The notes: generated by a model not told the origin, from the letters alone. Positions 50,768 through 60,037 are shown, counted from the first letter of the stretch. The stretch: DNA of 64,000 nucleotides from CAWJLE01 sp963843645 (GCA_963843645.1 CAWJLE010000003.1:124001-188000), one strand, 5' to 3'. Numbers and translations: made by a program.

Positions 50768-51845
50768 CCCGATCGATCGGTTGGACCTGCCGGTCTACGT
50801 GGTCGGAGCGGTGGCTATGGCCCTGATCCTGGGCGTGGCCTCTTTCGGCTGGCGGGCGCCGGAGGTCCGCGCGTTATTGGGCACCCCCACGTTCACCCCG
50901 ACCGCCACGCCGACCGCCACGCCGACGTTCACTCCGACGCCGACACCCACGTACACCCCGACGCCCACTGTGATTCCGAGCCCAACGCCGACCCGCGTGG
51001 CGTCGGCGACGCAGGTGGCCCAGGCCCAGCGGTTTTCTTTGAAGCTGGGGCGATGCCTGGACCAGTGGGGCGTGGCTCAGCCGCAGGACCACTACTGGTT
51101 GGAAAGGCCATTCTCCGAAGAATACAAGCAGGATGCGTCGCACTATTATCCGTACGGGACGAATGGCAACGGCGACCTTCTGGTGCACCGAGGCGTCGAC
51201 ATCGAGAATCCGATTGGGACCCCGGACGTGGCGGTGGCAGACGGAACAGTGCTCTTCGCCGGAGAGGATTCCGAGCAGGTGTGGGGAGACGGGACCGATT
51301 TCTACGGCAAGCTCGTGGTGTTGGAGTTGGCGCGGCGGTATCACGACCAACCGGTTTACGTGCTCTATGGGCATCTGTCTGAGGTGCTCGTCGGCCAGGG
51401 GGACAAGGTGACCACCGGCCAGGTCGTCGGGCGGGTCGGTATGACCGGCATCGCTCTCGGCCCCCACACGCATCTGGAGGTGCGCGTGGGGACTCCGACC
51501 TACGATAACACGCGCAACCCGGAGCTGTGGCTGAAGCCGTTTGCGGGCTACGGGACCGTGGCCGGCCGCGTCATCACGTCCGATGGTTGCGCTCCAACAC
51601 ACATGCTGCTCCTGCTCAAGCGGACCGATGGCAAAAAGGGATGGCTCGGCGACCTGTTCACGTATTTCAACCAGGGCATCAATCCGGATGATGAGCTGGG
51701 CGAGAATTTCCTCGCAGCGGACACTCCGGCGGGGCCGTACAAACTGAGCGTGAAGATCGGGCAGGACACCTACGAACAGGACATTACGGTGGAGGACGGC
51801 AAGACCACGTTCGTGCAGTTCAAAGTGAACTTGAGCAGCAAGTAG
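50760..51845 (+). CDS. Membrane-anchored M23 metallopeptidase with Thr/Pro linker
   Basis: 361 residues. There is one N-terminal helix (VYVVGAVAMALILGVASFGW) and a Thr/Pro repeat linker (about 42-80, TPTATPTFTPTPTPTYTPTP). A LytM/M23 domain with zinc ligands in LVHRGVDIENP and GPHTHLEVRVG and the core YVLYGHLSEVLVGQGDKVTT follows, then a C-terminal beta-sandwich (GRVITSDGCAPTHMLLLLKR). It acts outside the membrane on peptidoglycan or a protein substrate. ATG 50760 overlaps the TPR gene. Confidence 0.85.
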   Translation: MSSPIDRLDLPVYVVGAVAMALILGVASFGWRAPEVRALLGTPTFTPTATPTATPTFTPTPTPTYTPTPTVIPSPTPTRVASATQVAQAQRFSLKLGRCLDQWGVAQPQDHYWLERPFSEEYKQDASHYYPYGTNGNGDLLVHRGVDIENPIGTPDVAVADGTVLFAGEDSEQVWGDGTDFYGKLVVLELARRYHDQPVYVLYGHLSEVLVGQGDKVTTGQVVGRVGMTGIALGPHTHLEVRVGTPTYDNTRNPELWLKPFAGYGTVAGRVITSDGCAPTHMLLLLKRTDGKKGWLGDLFTYFNQGINPDDELGENFLAADTPAGPYKLSVKIGQDTYEQDITVEDGKTTFVQFKVNLSSK

Positions 51846-51887
51846 GGTCGGGCGGCTGGCCAAGAATGAATGGTCACCACTTTCAGG

Positions 51888-51916
51888 TTGACACGCGCTG
51901 AGGGATGTGCTATAAT
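51888..51916 (+). promoter_or_regulatory. Promoter of the trp operon
   Basis: TTGACA (51888-51893), 17 bases, TATAAT (51911-51916): a full consensus match. The transcript would start near 51923, at the beginning of the T-box leader. Confidence 0.9.
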
Positions 51917-51922
51917 CTCTTC

Positions 51923-52340
51923 AACAGGATAACTGAACAACTGTGAACGGGAATAGTACCCACCTCAAGCGACGTTCAGAGAGCCGGCGTCAGGTGAGAA
52001 TCCGGTACGGAAGCTGGTGGGGAATGGGCCCGGGAGTTGCGCCCTGAACGCCGACTCGGTCGGCCAGTAGACGGCGCCGGAGACTCCACCGTTATGGGGA
52101 GCGGGGTATCCCGTGACAGAGGCCTGTGTGGGCCGGCACGGCGTATCTGCAGAGTGAAACTGGCGACCTGAGGGTGTCTCGTGTATTCACGAGGCATTTT
52201 TTTGTTCCCCGTTTTTGAAATCCGGGGTCTCAGTGAACCAGCTTAAGCGGGGTGGCACCGCGGGAGTGGTTTCTCAAGCCCTCTCGTCCCCAGATTTCCG
52301 AAGTCTCAAAGACTTCGGAAATTAGGGGACGAGAGGGCTT
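51923..52340 (+). promoter_or_regulatory. T-box riboswitch (tRNA-Trp, UGG specifier) with terminator
   Basis: Conserved T-box elements appear in order: GAACGGGAATAGTA, CAGAGAGCCGG, then a specifier region GGGGAATGGGCCC with the Trp codon TGG at 52025-52027. The T-box proper, AAGCGGGGTGGCACCGCGGG, is at 52245-52264. The terminator is a perfect 16-bp stem (52276-52291 with 52325-52340) followed by a T-run. Inside its loop sits a second perfect 13-bp hairpin (52294-52306 with 52310-52322) made of the TTCCGAAG repeat. Uncharged tRNA-Trp is expected to favour the antiterminator and open the trp operon. Confidence 0.93.
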
Positions 52341-52376
52341 TTTTGATTCTTACTGCCGGTCAGTGGGAGGTGACGC

Positions 52377-53873
52377 ATGTACAAGCCGAGTTTGAGTGAG
52401 TTGAGGGAGCTGTCTGCACTGGGCAACGTCGTGCCGGTCTATCGAGAGCTGCCGGCGGACCTGGAAACCCCGGTCAGTGTGTATCTGAAACTGCAGGACG
52501 AAGGTCCGAGCTTTCTGCTGGAGTCGGTATCCGGCGGTGATCAGGTGGCCCGCTATTCGTTCATCGGCGTGCGGCCGCGGATGCTGCTGAGCGCGGCTGG
52601 TGATCGGGTGTACGTTGCCGGCAATGCGCACGAGGGCGTCGTGCCCCTCGAGGATGGGCGCGATCCACTGGCCGTGTTGCAGGCTGAGATGGCCTCATTC
52701 CGACCGGTACCGGTGCCGGATCTCCCGCGCTTCAGCGGCGGGGCAGTGGGCTTCTTGAGCTACGACGCGGTTCGCCGATTCGAACGACTGCCTGAAACGG
52801 CGCACGAGGACCTGAATCTGCCGGAAGCGGCTTTCATGCTGACCGACAGCCTGGTGGCGTTCGATCACGCACGCCAGCGGCTGTTGGTCATCGCCTACGC
52901 GCAGCTCGACGGCGATCCGGTCCTGGCCCACCGCCGCGCCACAGCGCGCATCGACGAGATCGTCGCCCGGCTGCAGGCGCCGCTCCCGCCTCTTCTGTCC
53001 GTCGCTCCGGGCGGGCCGACCACCACGCTGGAGTCCAACTTCAGCCAACCTGAGTTCGAGAGCATCGTGCGGCGGGCTAAAGAGTACATCGCCGCCGGTG
53101 ACGTCTTCCAGGTCGTCCTCTCGCAGCGCATGAGCGGGCAGACCACCGCCCAGCCGTTTGGAGTGTATCGGGCGTTGCGGCGGCTCAACCCTTCGCCGTA
53201 TATGGTGTTCCTCCGTTTCCCCGGTGGCGTGGGCGCGCCGCCTCTGCACGTGATCGCTGCCAGCCCCGAAATGCACGTGCGCCTGGAAGGCGACGTCGCC
53301 GAAGTAAGACCGATCGCCGGAACGCGACGCCGTGGACAATCCGCGGCCGAAGATGCGGCTCTGGCCGAAGAGATGCTGGCCGACGAGAAGGAGCGCGCGG
53401 AGCACGTGATGCTGGTGGACCTGGGCCGAAACGATCTGGGACGCGTGTGTGACTACGGGACCGTCAAACCGGTCGAGATGATGGTCGTCGAGCGCTATTC
53501 CCACGTCATGCACATGGTGTCAGATGTGCGGGGTCGGCTGCAGGACGGTCGCAACGCTTTCGACCTGTTGCGAGCCACGTTCCCGGCAGGCACCGTTTCA
53601 GGCGCGCCGAAGGTGCGGGCCATGGAGATCATTGAGGAGCTGGAGGGAGTCCGGCGGGGCATCTACGCGGGGGCCGTAGCGTACGTGGGCTACGACGGGG
53701 CGCTGGACTCGTGCATTGCCATCCGGACCATGGTGATGCAAGGCCAGAACGTCCACGTTCAGGCGGGGGCCGGCATCGTCGCGGACAGCGACCCGGCCCG
53801 CGAGTATGAAGAAACGCTCAAGAAGGCGCAGGCGCTGGCCGAAGCGCTGCGTTCTGCCGAAGCAGCGGAGTAA
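52377..53873 (+). CDS. trpE: Anthranilate synthase component I
   Basis: 498 residues. The N-terminal feedback-inhibition motif is SFLLESVSGGDQVARYSFIG. The catalytic chorismate-binding core has AASPEMHVRLEGDVAEVRPI, AGTRRRGQ, LVDLGRNDLGRVCDYGTVK, FPAGTVSGAPKVRAMEIIEE and VHVQAGAGIVADSDPAREYE. It converts chorismate and ammonia or glutamine to anthranilate together with TrpG. ATG 52377 follows GG-GAGGTG. It is the first gene behind the T-box. Confidence 0.97.
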   Translation: MYKPSLSELRELSALGNVVPVYRELPADLETPVSVYLKLQDEGPSFLLESVSGGDQVARYSFIGVRPRMLLSAAGDRVYVAGNAHEGVVPLEDGRDPLAVLQAEMASFRPVPVPDLPRFSGGAVGFLSYDAVRRFERLPETAHEDLNLPEAAFMLTDSLVAFDHARQRLLVIAYAQLDGDPVLAHRRATARIDEIVARLQAPLPPLLSVAPGGPTTTLESNFSQPEFESIVRRAKEYIAAGDVFQVVLSQRMSGQTTAQPFGVYRALRRLNPSPYMVFLRFPGGVGAPPLHVIAASPEMHVRLEGDVAEVRPIAGTRRRGQSAAEDAALAEEMLADEKERAEHVMLVDLGRNDLGRVCDYGTVKPVEMMVVERYSHVMHMVSDVRGRLQDGRNAFDLLRATFPAGTVSGAPKVRAMEIIEELEGVRRGIYAGAVAYVGYDGALDSCIAIRTMVMQGQNVHVQAGAGIVADSDPAREYEETLKKAQALAEALRSAEAAE

Positions 53874-53939
53874 CCCGCGGTGACGGCCGTTTCGGCGGTT
53901 GTTACCAACGAACATTCATGCCGCAAATGGAGGTGTGTG

Positions 53940-55604
53940 ATGATTCTCCTGATCGACAACTACGACAGTTTCACCTACAACCTGGCTCAGTACCTGGGAT
54001 CGCTGGGGGCCGACGTGCGAGTCGTCCGCAACGACGCTGTCAGTGTGGACGAGATCGCGGCCGGGCCGATCCTGCCGACTCACATCGTCATCTCGCCCGG
54101 ACCAGGGACTCCGGACAATGCCGGTGTTTCGTTGGAGCTCATTTCACGCTTCGCGCCCTCTATCCCGATTCTGGGCGTCTGTCTGGGACATCAGGCCATT
54201 GGCCAGGCTTTCGGCGGACGGGTCGTGCGCGCCGATCGATTGATGCACGGCAAGGTGTCAGCCATCCACCACGACGGTCGTGGCCTGTTCCGCGGCCTGC
54301 CATCGCCGTTTATCGCCACGCGTTACCACTCGCTGGTGGTCGAGGGTACGCCTGACTCACTGGAAGTCTGCGCCAGAACACCCGAGGGAGAGGTGATGGC
54401 GCTGCGACACCGGCAGTATCCTTGTTTTGGTGTCCAGTTTCACCCGGAGAGCATCTTAACCGAGCACGGCCACGCGTTGTTGAAGAACTTTTTGAACGTC
54501 GGTACCGCGGCCGAGGGAGCCCGAGCGTTCGGCTCAGTGGTGGCGTTCGAACCGCAGGAAGGGGAAACCAGCATTTCTCTTCGCGACGCCATTGCGACGG
54601 TCATGGCAGGCCGCGACCTGACCCAGGGCGAGGCGGAGTCCGTGATGTCGCAGATCATGCGTGGGGAGGCCACGCCGGCGCAAATCGGCGCGCTGCTGGC
54701 CGCGCTCCGGGTGAAGGGTGAGACGGTGCCCGAAATTGCGGGGTGCGCGCGGGCCATGCGCAACAGCGCCATCCCGGTCCGCCCGTCCAGGGGGGACGCA
54801 ATCGTCGATACGTGCGGCACAGGCGGGGATGGGGCCGGAACGTTCAACATCAGCACGACCGCTGCTTTCGTGGCGGCGGGCGCCGGGCAACCGGTGGCCA
54901 AGCATGGCAACCGCTCCGTGTCGAGCCGCTGTGGGTCGGCGGACGTCCTGGAAGCGCTGGGCGTCAATCTGGAGCTGACGCCGGAGCAAGTGGCAAACAG
55001 TGTCGACCAGGTGGGGCTTGGCTTCCTGTTCGCCCTGCGGTTGCACCCGGCCATGAAGCACGCCGCGGGGCCGCGCCGGGAGCTCGGCGCCCGTACCATC
55101 TTCAACCTGCTGGGTCCCCTGACCAACCCGGCCGGGGTGCAGGCGCAGGTGATCGGCGTCTACCATCCTGATCTGACGGAGCGCGTGGCCCTGGTTCTTG
55201 CGGCGCTGGGCTCGAGAGCAGCCTACGTTGTGCACGGAGCAGGCGGCCTGGACGAGCTGACGACGACCGGCGCCAACCGGATCAGTGTGCTGCGTGATGG
55301 GCGCGTCGAGACGCAGCTCGTCGACCCGGTCGTGTTCGGCTTCCGGCAGGCGGAGCCGGCTGAGCTCCGCGGCGGCGATGCGGATGAGAACGCGCACATC
55401 ACGAGGTCGGTCCTGGACGGCGAGATGAACGGCGCGAGACGAGACGTGGTGGTGTTGAATGCCGCCGCCGCCCTGGTTGTGGGCGGGCGAGCCGAAACCC
55501 TGGCTGAAGGGATCGACCTGGCGCGAGAGAGCCTCGAGAGCGGCGCTGCATTGCGCGTGCTCGATCATCTGGTCGAATTCACGCAGTCGATGGCGGCTGC
55601 CTGA
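53940..55604 (+). CDS. trpGD: TrpG-TrpD fusion: anthranilate synthase amidotransferase and phosphoribosyltransferase
   Basis: 554 residues. Residues 1 to about 190 are the glutamine amidotransferase: LIDNYDSFTYNLAQYLGSLG, ILGVCLGHQAIGQAF with the catalytic Cys, and FHPESILTEHG. After a linker, residues about 215-554 are anthranilate phosphoribosyltransferase: RGEATPAQIGALLAALRVKG, DTCGTGGDGAGTFNISTTAA, KHGNRSVSSRCGSADVLEAL. This fusion is known from enterobacteria and occurs elsewhere. ATG 53940 follows GGAGGTG; the open frame upstream to 53880 overlaps trpE and is not used. Confidence 0.96.
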   Translation: MILLIDNYDSFTYNLAQYLGSLGADVRVVRNDAVSVDEIAAGPILPTHIVISPGPGTPDNAGVSLELISRFAPSIPILGVCLGHQAIGQAFGGRVVRADRLMHGKVSAIHHDGRGLFRGLPSPFIATRYHSLVVEGTPDSLEVCARTPEGEVMALRHRQYPCFGVQFHPESILTEHGHALLKNFLNVGTAAEGARAFGSVVAFEPQEGETSISLRDAIATVMAGRDLTQGEAESVMSQIMRGEATPAQIGALLAALRVKGETVPEIAGCARAMRNSAIPVRPSRGDAIVDTCGTGGDGAGTFNISTTAAFVAAGAGQPVAKHGNRSVSSRCGSADVLEALGVNLELTPEQVANSVDQVGLGFLFALRLHPAMKHAAGPRRELGARTIFNLLGPLTNPAGVQAQVIGVYHPDLTERVALVLAALGSRAAYVVHGAGGLDELTTTGANRISVLRDGRVETQLVDPVVFGFRQAEPAELRGGDADENAHITRSVLDGEMNGARRDVVVLNAAAALVVGGRAETLAEGIDLARESLESGAALRVLDHLVEFTQSMAAA

Positions 55605-55615
55605 GAGGAGTCATC

Positions 55616-56407
55616 ATGACGACCCTTGACGAAATTGTGATCCACAAACGTGAAGAGCTGCGGGAACGAATGCGCGATGAGCCTTTGGAGCGGATGGAGG
55701 CAAGGGAGGCCGGCGCGCCTCGACCGCGCGACCTGGCGGCGGCATTGCGCGCAGCGCCGGGCGTGGCGCTCATTGCGGAGGTGAAGCAGGCGTCGCCCAG
55801 CAAGGGCCTGCTCTGCCCGGACTTCGATCCCATCCGCCTGGCGACGGCCTACGCGGTGAATGGGGCGGCGGCCATCAGTGTCTTGACCGACGAGCGTTTC
55901 TTCCGGGGCAGCCTGGCCGACCTGACTGCGGTCAGAGGGGCGGCCGGCGCAGTGCCGGTCTTGCGCAAGGATTTCATCGTCCATCCTTATCAGGTCTACG
56001 AAGCGCTGGCGGCCGGAGCCGACGCTCTGCTGCTGATTGTCGCCATCCTCTCTGACGAGGAGCTGGCCGGGTTGTTGTCCGTGACTCACTCACTGGGAAT
56101 GACTGCCCTGGTCGAGGTTCACAACCGGGGCGAGCTGGAGCGCGCGTTGCCGCTATCGCCGCACGTGCTCGGCATCAACAATCGCAACCTGCACGACTTC
56201 AGCGTCAACCTGGCCACTTGCCTGTCGCTGCGTCCGCTCGTGCCCGACTCGATCTGCACCGTGGCGGAGAGCGGTATCCACTCGACGGACGACGTGAAAC
56301 GGCTGGCGGCGGCCGGCATCGATGCGATGCTCGTGGGAGAGGAGCTGGTCACCGCGCCGGACCCGGGCCGTAGGGTGGGGGAGCTGATCCATGACGGTCA
56401 GAGTTAA
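55616..56407 (+). CDS. trpC: Indole-3-glycerol phosphate synthase
   Basis: 263 residues, a TIM barrel with ALIAEVKQASPSKGLLCPDF (catalytic Lys), SVLTDERFFRGSLADL, VLRKDFIVHPYQVYEA, GINNRNLHDFSVNL and TVAESGIHSTDDVKRL. It cyclises carboxyphenylaminodeoxyribulose phosphate. It begins 11 bases after trpGD and overlaps trpF by 17 bases. Confidence 0.97.
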   Translation: MTTLDEIVIHKREELRERMRDEPLERMEAREAGAPRPRDLAAALRAAPGVALIAEVKQASPSKGLLCPDFDPIRLATAYAVNGAAAISVLTDERFFRGSLADLTAVRGAAGAVPVLRKDFIVHPYQVYEALAAGADALLLIVAILSDEELAGLLSVTHSLGMTALVEVHNRGELERALPLSPHVLGINNRNLHDFSVNLATCLSLRPLVPDSICTVAESGIHSTDDVKRLAAAGIDAMLVGEELVTAPDPGRRVGELIHDGQS

Positions 56408-57077
56408 GGTCTGCGGCATCACGAACATCTCGGATGCCCGGGCAGCCATCGCGGCGGGGGCGGATCTCCTGGGCTTCATCTTCGCGCACGAAAGCCCACG
56501 ATACGTCACCCCGCTGCAGGTGTGCCGCATCCTGGCAGAAGCTCAACCCGGCCGCTCTGGGGTCAGGACAGTCGGAGTGTTCGTAAATGAGCCGACGGAA
56601 ACCGTGGCCCACGTGCTGGCCTTCTGCGGGCTGGATCTGGCACAACTGCACGGAGAGGAGCCCGCCGGCGACCTGGGCGCGGCCGTCGGCGGCTCAGGTT
56701 TACTGCGAGGGCGTGCTTACAAGGGGCTGCGACCTCGCACGTTGGAAGAGGCCCTGGACCTGGCGCGAGTTTATGCGGTTCCTGCCGGCCTGGGAGCGGG
56801 CGAAACGATGCCCGCGCTCCTCGTGGATTCGTATCGTCCGGACCGGCGCGGCGGCACCGGTGCTGTGGCGGATTGGACCCTCGCGGCACGCGTGAGTAAG
56901 CGGTACCCTCTCCTGCTGGCGGGTGGTTTGTCTCCGACGAACGTCGCCGAGGCCGTGCGCATGGTCCGGCCCTGGGGCGTCGACGTGTCCAGCGGGGTCG
57001 AATCGCAGCCTGGTCGCAAAGACCACGACGCGCTACGCTCCTTCATCGAAGCAGCCAGGTCCGGGATTCAGGAATGA
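56391..57077 (+). CDS. trpF: Phosphoribosylanthranilate isomerase
   Basis: 228 residues: VKVCGITNISDARAAIAAGA with the catalytic Cys, FIFAHESPRYVTPLQV, GVFVNEPTETVAHVLAF, LAQLHGEEP, LLVDSYRPDRRGGTGAVADW and LLAGGLSPTNVAEAVRMVRP with the catalytic Asp region. It overlaps trpC, so translation is coupled. Its central part is a little longer than in many TrpF proteins. Confidence 0.96.
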   Translation: MTVRVKVCGITNISDARAAIAAGADLLGFIFAHESPRYVTPLQVCRILAEAQPGRSGVRTVGVFVNEPTETVAHVLAFCGLDLAQLHGEEPAGDLGAAVGGSGLLRGRAYKGLRPRTLEEALDLARVYAVPAGLGAGETMPALLVDSYRPDRRGGTGAVADWTLAARVSKRYPLLLAGGLSPTNVAEAVRMVRPWGVDVSSGVESQPGRKDHDALRSFIEAARSGIQE

Positions 57078-57144
57078 TACCCAATCGGATGAATCGGATG
57101 AACTTGAGCGAATGACTCAATCTACAAGAAACGAGGGCTCGCAA

Positions 57145-58368
57145 ATGGAAACGGAAACGAAGACAGTCCTACAGGCTTCACCCAAGGGTAAATTCGGTCC
57201 CTATGGGGGGCAATTCGTGCCGGAGGTCCTCATGTCGGCGCTGGCGCAGATGGAGGCGGCTTACGCCGAAGCTCAGGCGGACAGCGTCTTTACGGCCAGG
57301 CTGGAGCACCTCTTCAAGACGTACGTGGGCCGGCCGACGCCGCTGACCTTTGCCGCTCGGCTGACGGAGCATCTGGGTGGGGCGAAGATCTACCTGAAAC
57401 GAGAGGACCTGGCGCACTCTGGCGCGCACAAGATCAACAATGCCCTCGGCCAGGCGCTCCTCGCGCAACGCATGGGCAAGCAGCGCGTGGTTGCTGAGAC
57501 CGGCGCGGGTCAACACGGAGTCGGATCTGCCACGGCCTGCGCGCTGCTGGGTCTGCAGTGCATTGTGTACATGGGGCGCGTCGATATCGCCCGTCAGCAG
57601 CCGAACGTCTTTCGGATGCAGCTTCTCGGCGCAGAAGTGCGGCCGGTGGACAGCGGAAGCCGCACGCTGAAAGATGCGGTGAACGAAGCGATCCGTGACT
57701 GGGTCTCGAACGTGCGCGACACGTACTACTTGCTCGGGTCCGCGCTGGGCCCGCATCCGTATCCGACGATGGTGCGCGACTTCCAGTCCGTGATCGGGCG
57801 CGAGGCGCGGGCCCAGATTCTGGCAACCGAGGGGCGGCTGCCGGACCTGCTGGTGGCGTGCGTGGGCGGCGGTTCGAATTCCATCGGCCTGTTCCATCCT
57901 TTTCTGGACGACGCCGGGGTCAAGATGGTCGGCGTGGAGGCGGGCGGCGAGGGTATCGCCGGAGGACGGCACGCGGCGCGCTTTGCGGACCCAGAGCGTG
58001 GGCGGTTGGGAGTCCTGCACGGCTCGCGGTCGTACGTGCTGCAAACCTCCGACGGCCAGATCATGGAAACTCACTCCGTCAGCGCCGGACTCGACTATCC
58101 GTCTGTCGGCCCGGAACATGCGTTGCTGCGCGATCTCAAGCGGGTCGACTACACATATGCGACCGACGATGAAGCACTGGCCGCCTTTCACCTGCTGTGC
58201 AAGTTGGAGGGGATCATTCCCGCGCTGGAGTCGTCCCACGCACTCGCCGAAGTGGTCAAGAGGGCGCCGACGATGCCTCGCGACTCGATTCTGATCGTGA
58301 ACCTATCCGGCCGTGGCGACAAGGACCTGGATACGGTTATGAGCGTACAACCTTCCGAAGCCTTCTGA
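57145..58368 (+). CDS. trpB: Tryptophan synthase beta chain
   Basis: 407 residues from ATG 57145 (GAGGG upstream); ATG 57112 would add 11 residues. GPYGGQFVPEVLMSALAQME opens the protein, PLP-binding Lys96 lies in HSGAHKINNALGQALLAQRM, GAGQHGVGSATACALLGLQC binds substrate, and CVGGGSNSIGLFHPF binds the PLP phosphate. It is the TrpB1 type that pairs with TrpA. The CTTCCGAAG repeat overlaps its stop codon. Confidence 0.97.
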   Translation: METETKTVLQASPKGKFGPYGGQFVPEVLMSALAQMEAAYAEAQADSVFTARLEHLFKTYVGRPTPLTFAARLTEHLGGAKIYLKREDLAHSGAHKINNALGQALLAQRMGKQRVVAETGAGQHGVGSATACALLGLQCIVYMGRVDIARQQPNVFRMQLLGAEVRPVDSGSRTLKDAVNEAIRDWVSNVRDTYYLLGSALGPHPYPTMVRDFQSVIGREARAQILATEGRLPDLLVACVGGGSNSIGLFHPFLDDAGVKMVGVEAGGEGIAGGRHAARFADPERGRLGVLHGSRSYVLQTSDGQIMETHSVSAGLDYPSVGPEHALLRDLKRVDYTYATDDEALAAFHLLCKLEGIIPALESSHALAEVVKRAPTMPRDSILIVNLSGRGDKDLDTVMSVQPSEAF

Positions 58369-58378
58369 CCTTCGGAAG
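58352..58378 (+). repeat. TTCCGAAG palindromic repeat at the trpB stop
   Basis: CTTCCGAAG (58352-58360) and CTTCGGAAG (58370-58378) flank the trpB TGA (58366-58368). This is the third copy of the element seen at 46388 and 52294. It may weaken transcription between trpB and trpA. Confidence 0.6.
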
Positions 58379-58417
58379 TTCCTGAAGTTTTCATAAGTGT
58401 CCCTTGGAGGTGACGTG

Positions 58418-59203
58418 ATGAGTGGAATCGAACGAGTCCGGCAGGTTTTCAGGTTGGGCAGGCCGGCTTTCATGCCATACGTTGTGTTGGGATATCCCAC
58501 GGTCGATGATTCGCTGCACACCATCGAAACGCTGGTCGAGGCAGGAGCCGATCTGTTCGAATTGGGCGTTCCGTTCTCCGACCCGATTGCCGACGGCCCC
58601 ACGATTCAGGCGGCCACGCAGCGCGCGTTGGACAACGGAGTGACGGTCGCCGGCTGCCTGGATATGGTGGCACGGCTGCGCGCCCGCGGCGTGGACACGC
58701 CGTTTCTGTTCATGGGCTACGTTAATCCGGTGCTGGCGTACGGTCTGCGCCGCTTCGTAAGTGACAGCGCGGCGGCCGGCGTCGACGGATTCCTGATTCC
58801 CGACCTTCCGCCAGAGGAAGCCGGCGAGTTGGAAGCAGCCTGCACCGAGGACGGGTTGGCGGTCACCTACCTGGCGTCCACAACCAGCGCGCCGGAACGG
58901 TTGGAGCTGCTCGGTAAGAGGTCGACGGGGTTTCTGTACCTCGTATCGCTGACCGGGGTGACCGGGGTGCGCGATCGGGTGCCCGCTGATCTGGAGGATT
59001 TCGTCGCGCGCGCTCGCGCCGCAACGAATGCACCGCTGGCTGTAGGCTTCGGCATTGGGACGGGCGAGCAGGCCGGCGTGGTGGCGAGGCTGGCAGATGG
59101 CGTCATCATCGGCAGCGCACTGGTGAAGACCGCGGCCGAGTCGGACGGGCGCACTTCCGCGTTGGGGCGTGAGCTGGCTGAGGCGATTCATGGTTCCGTC
59201 TGA
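58418..59203 (+). CDS. trpA: Tryptophan synthase alpha chain
   Basis: 261 residues: FMPYVVLGYPTVDDSLHTIE, ADLFELGVPFSDPIADGPTI with catalytic Glu48 and Asp59, LFMGYVNPVLAYGLRRF, GFLIPDLPPEEAGELEAAC, LVSLTGVTGVRDRVP and VGFGIGTGEQAGVVARLADG. It cleaves indole-glycerol phosphate and passes indole to TrpB. ATG 58418 follows GGAGGTGA; an in-frame ATG 21 bases earlier lacks a ribosome site. Last gene of the operon. Confidence 0.97.
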   Translation: MSGIERVRQVFRLGRPAFMPYVVLGYPTVDDSLHTIETLVEAGADLFELGVPFSDPIADGPTIQAATQRALDNGVTVAGCLDMVARLRARGVDTPFLFMGYVNPVLAYGLRRFVSDSAAAGVDGFLIPDLPPEEAGELEAACTEDGLAVTYLASTTSAPERLELLGKRSTGFLYLVSLTGVTGVRDRVPADLEDFVARARAATNAPLAVGFGIGTGEQAGVVARLADGVIIGSALVKTAAESDGRTSALGRELAEAIHGSV

Positions 59204-59356
59204 TCGACATAACTCACGAAGCTTCGACGGGCTGTGGCGCCTCCGCCGGTGAATAGCCAGGAACGCGAGATGACTGCGGTGCCAACCCTGGGAAGCGCCG
59301 ACCCACGCGCGCACCGAGTCTCAACATTCACAGAATATTCACAAATCTCTATTGCA

Positions 59357-59444
59357 TTGACAGCGCGATTGTGGTAAGATTTATGCACACTGAACCAGTC
59401 GCGCCAAGCCAAAGAAGTCCGAGGCCCGGCATAGACCCGGGCCT
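59357..59444 (+). promoter_or_regulatory. Promoter and early hairpin upstream of first winged-helix gene
   Basis: TTGACA (59357-59362), with a possible -10 at ATTTAT/TTTATG about 16-17 bases on. About 40 bases after the predicted start, AGGCCCGG (59422-59429) pairs with CCGGGCCT (59437-59444), followed by TTAA. This may be an attenuator or the end of a short RNA. The rest of the 59204-59620 gap contains no gene I can recognise. Confidence 0.45.
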
Positions 59445-59620
59445 TTAACGTTGTAGCTGCTAAAGAAATTGCGTTCAGACACAGCGGTCACGCGTCGCGG
59501 CAGTAGCCCCGCACGGTCTTCGTAGCACGCCAGGTATCAGCCGCATTCCTCAAGGTCCGAGCCTTTAGCATCGCCGTGCATCAACGTTAGTTCTGCGTTC
59601 CGCGCTTCCTGTGAGGTGAA

Positions 59621-60019
59621 ATGGGAGGTATTTGTGCTATGTATTCAATTGCGCTTCCGGAAGTGAAGGTGGTTCGTCCAACTGAATTTGGAGACAGACG
59701 GTTCGAGGAATTGGTTCAGACGTGCCTGAGCCAACTCAATTGCGCACGGTTACTGCGCTTCTTAGCGAACAACCCGAGCACCGTTATGACGTCCATGGAT
59801 CTCGCTGCAACGGTGGGTTGCTGTGCCGGGGAGATCGAGACAGCTCTGGAAGCACTGAGAAGGTTCGAACTCCTGCGCCACGTCGTAGTCGGCAACCTGC
59901 AGTTTTTTGGACTGGCGGAAAGCGCCAGGGCGCGCAGCCTCGCGCAGCATTTCCAGCTGTGGTGCCAGGACCAGCAGGATCAGTGGCGGGCTCTGGAGGG
60001 CCTGGTCGCTTGCGCTTGA
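59621..60019 (+). CDS. Small winged-helix-like protein (paralogue 1)
   Basis: 132 residues. The core LLRFLANNPSTVMTSMDLAA, VGCCAGEIETALEALRRFEL and VVVGNLQFFGLAE reads as helix-turn-helix plus wing. It ends in an amphipathic helix FQLWCQDQQDQWRALEGL. The paralogue at 60312 shares the same order, including the W-(x)9-W spacing at the end. ATG 59621 follows GAGGTG; ATG 59639 is possible. A CC pair at the turn might sense redox or metal. Function unknown; it lies downstream of the trp operon. Confidence 0.65.
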   Translation: MGGICAMYSIALPEVKVVRPTEFGDRRFEELVQTCLSQLNCARLLRFLANNPSTVMTSMDLAATVGCCAGEIETALEALRRFELLRHVVVGNLQFFGLAESARARSLAQHFQLWCQDQQDQWRALEGLVACA

Positions 60020-60037
60020 CGCCCATTGCGACGTATC

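Noticed and set aside
53880..53939. Upstream extension of trpGD from a GTG at 53880
   Set aside because: It would add 20 residues that no TrpG has. ATG 53940 has GGAGGTG directly upstream and gives the standard start MILLIDNYDSFTYN.
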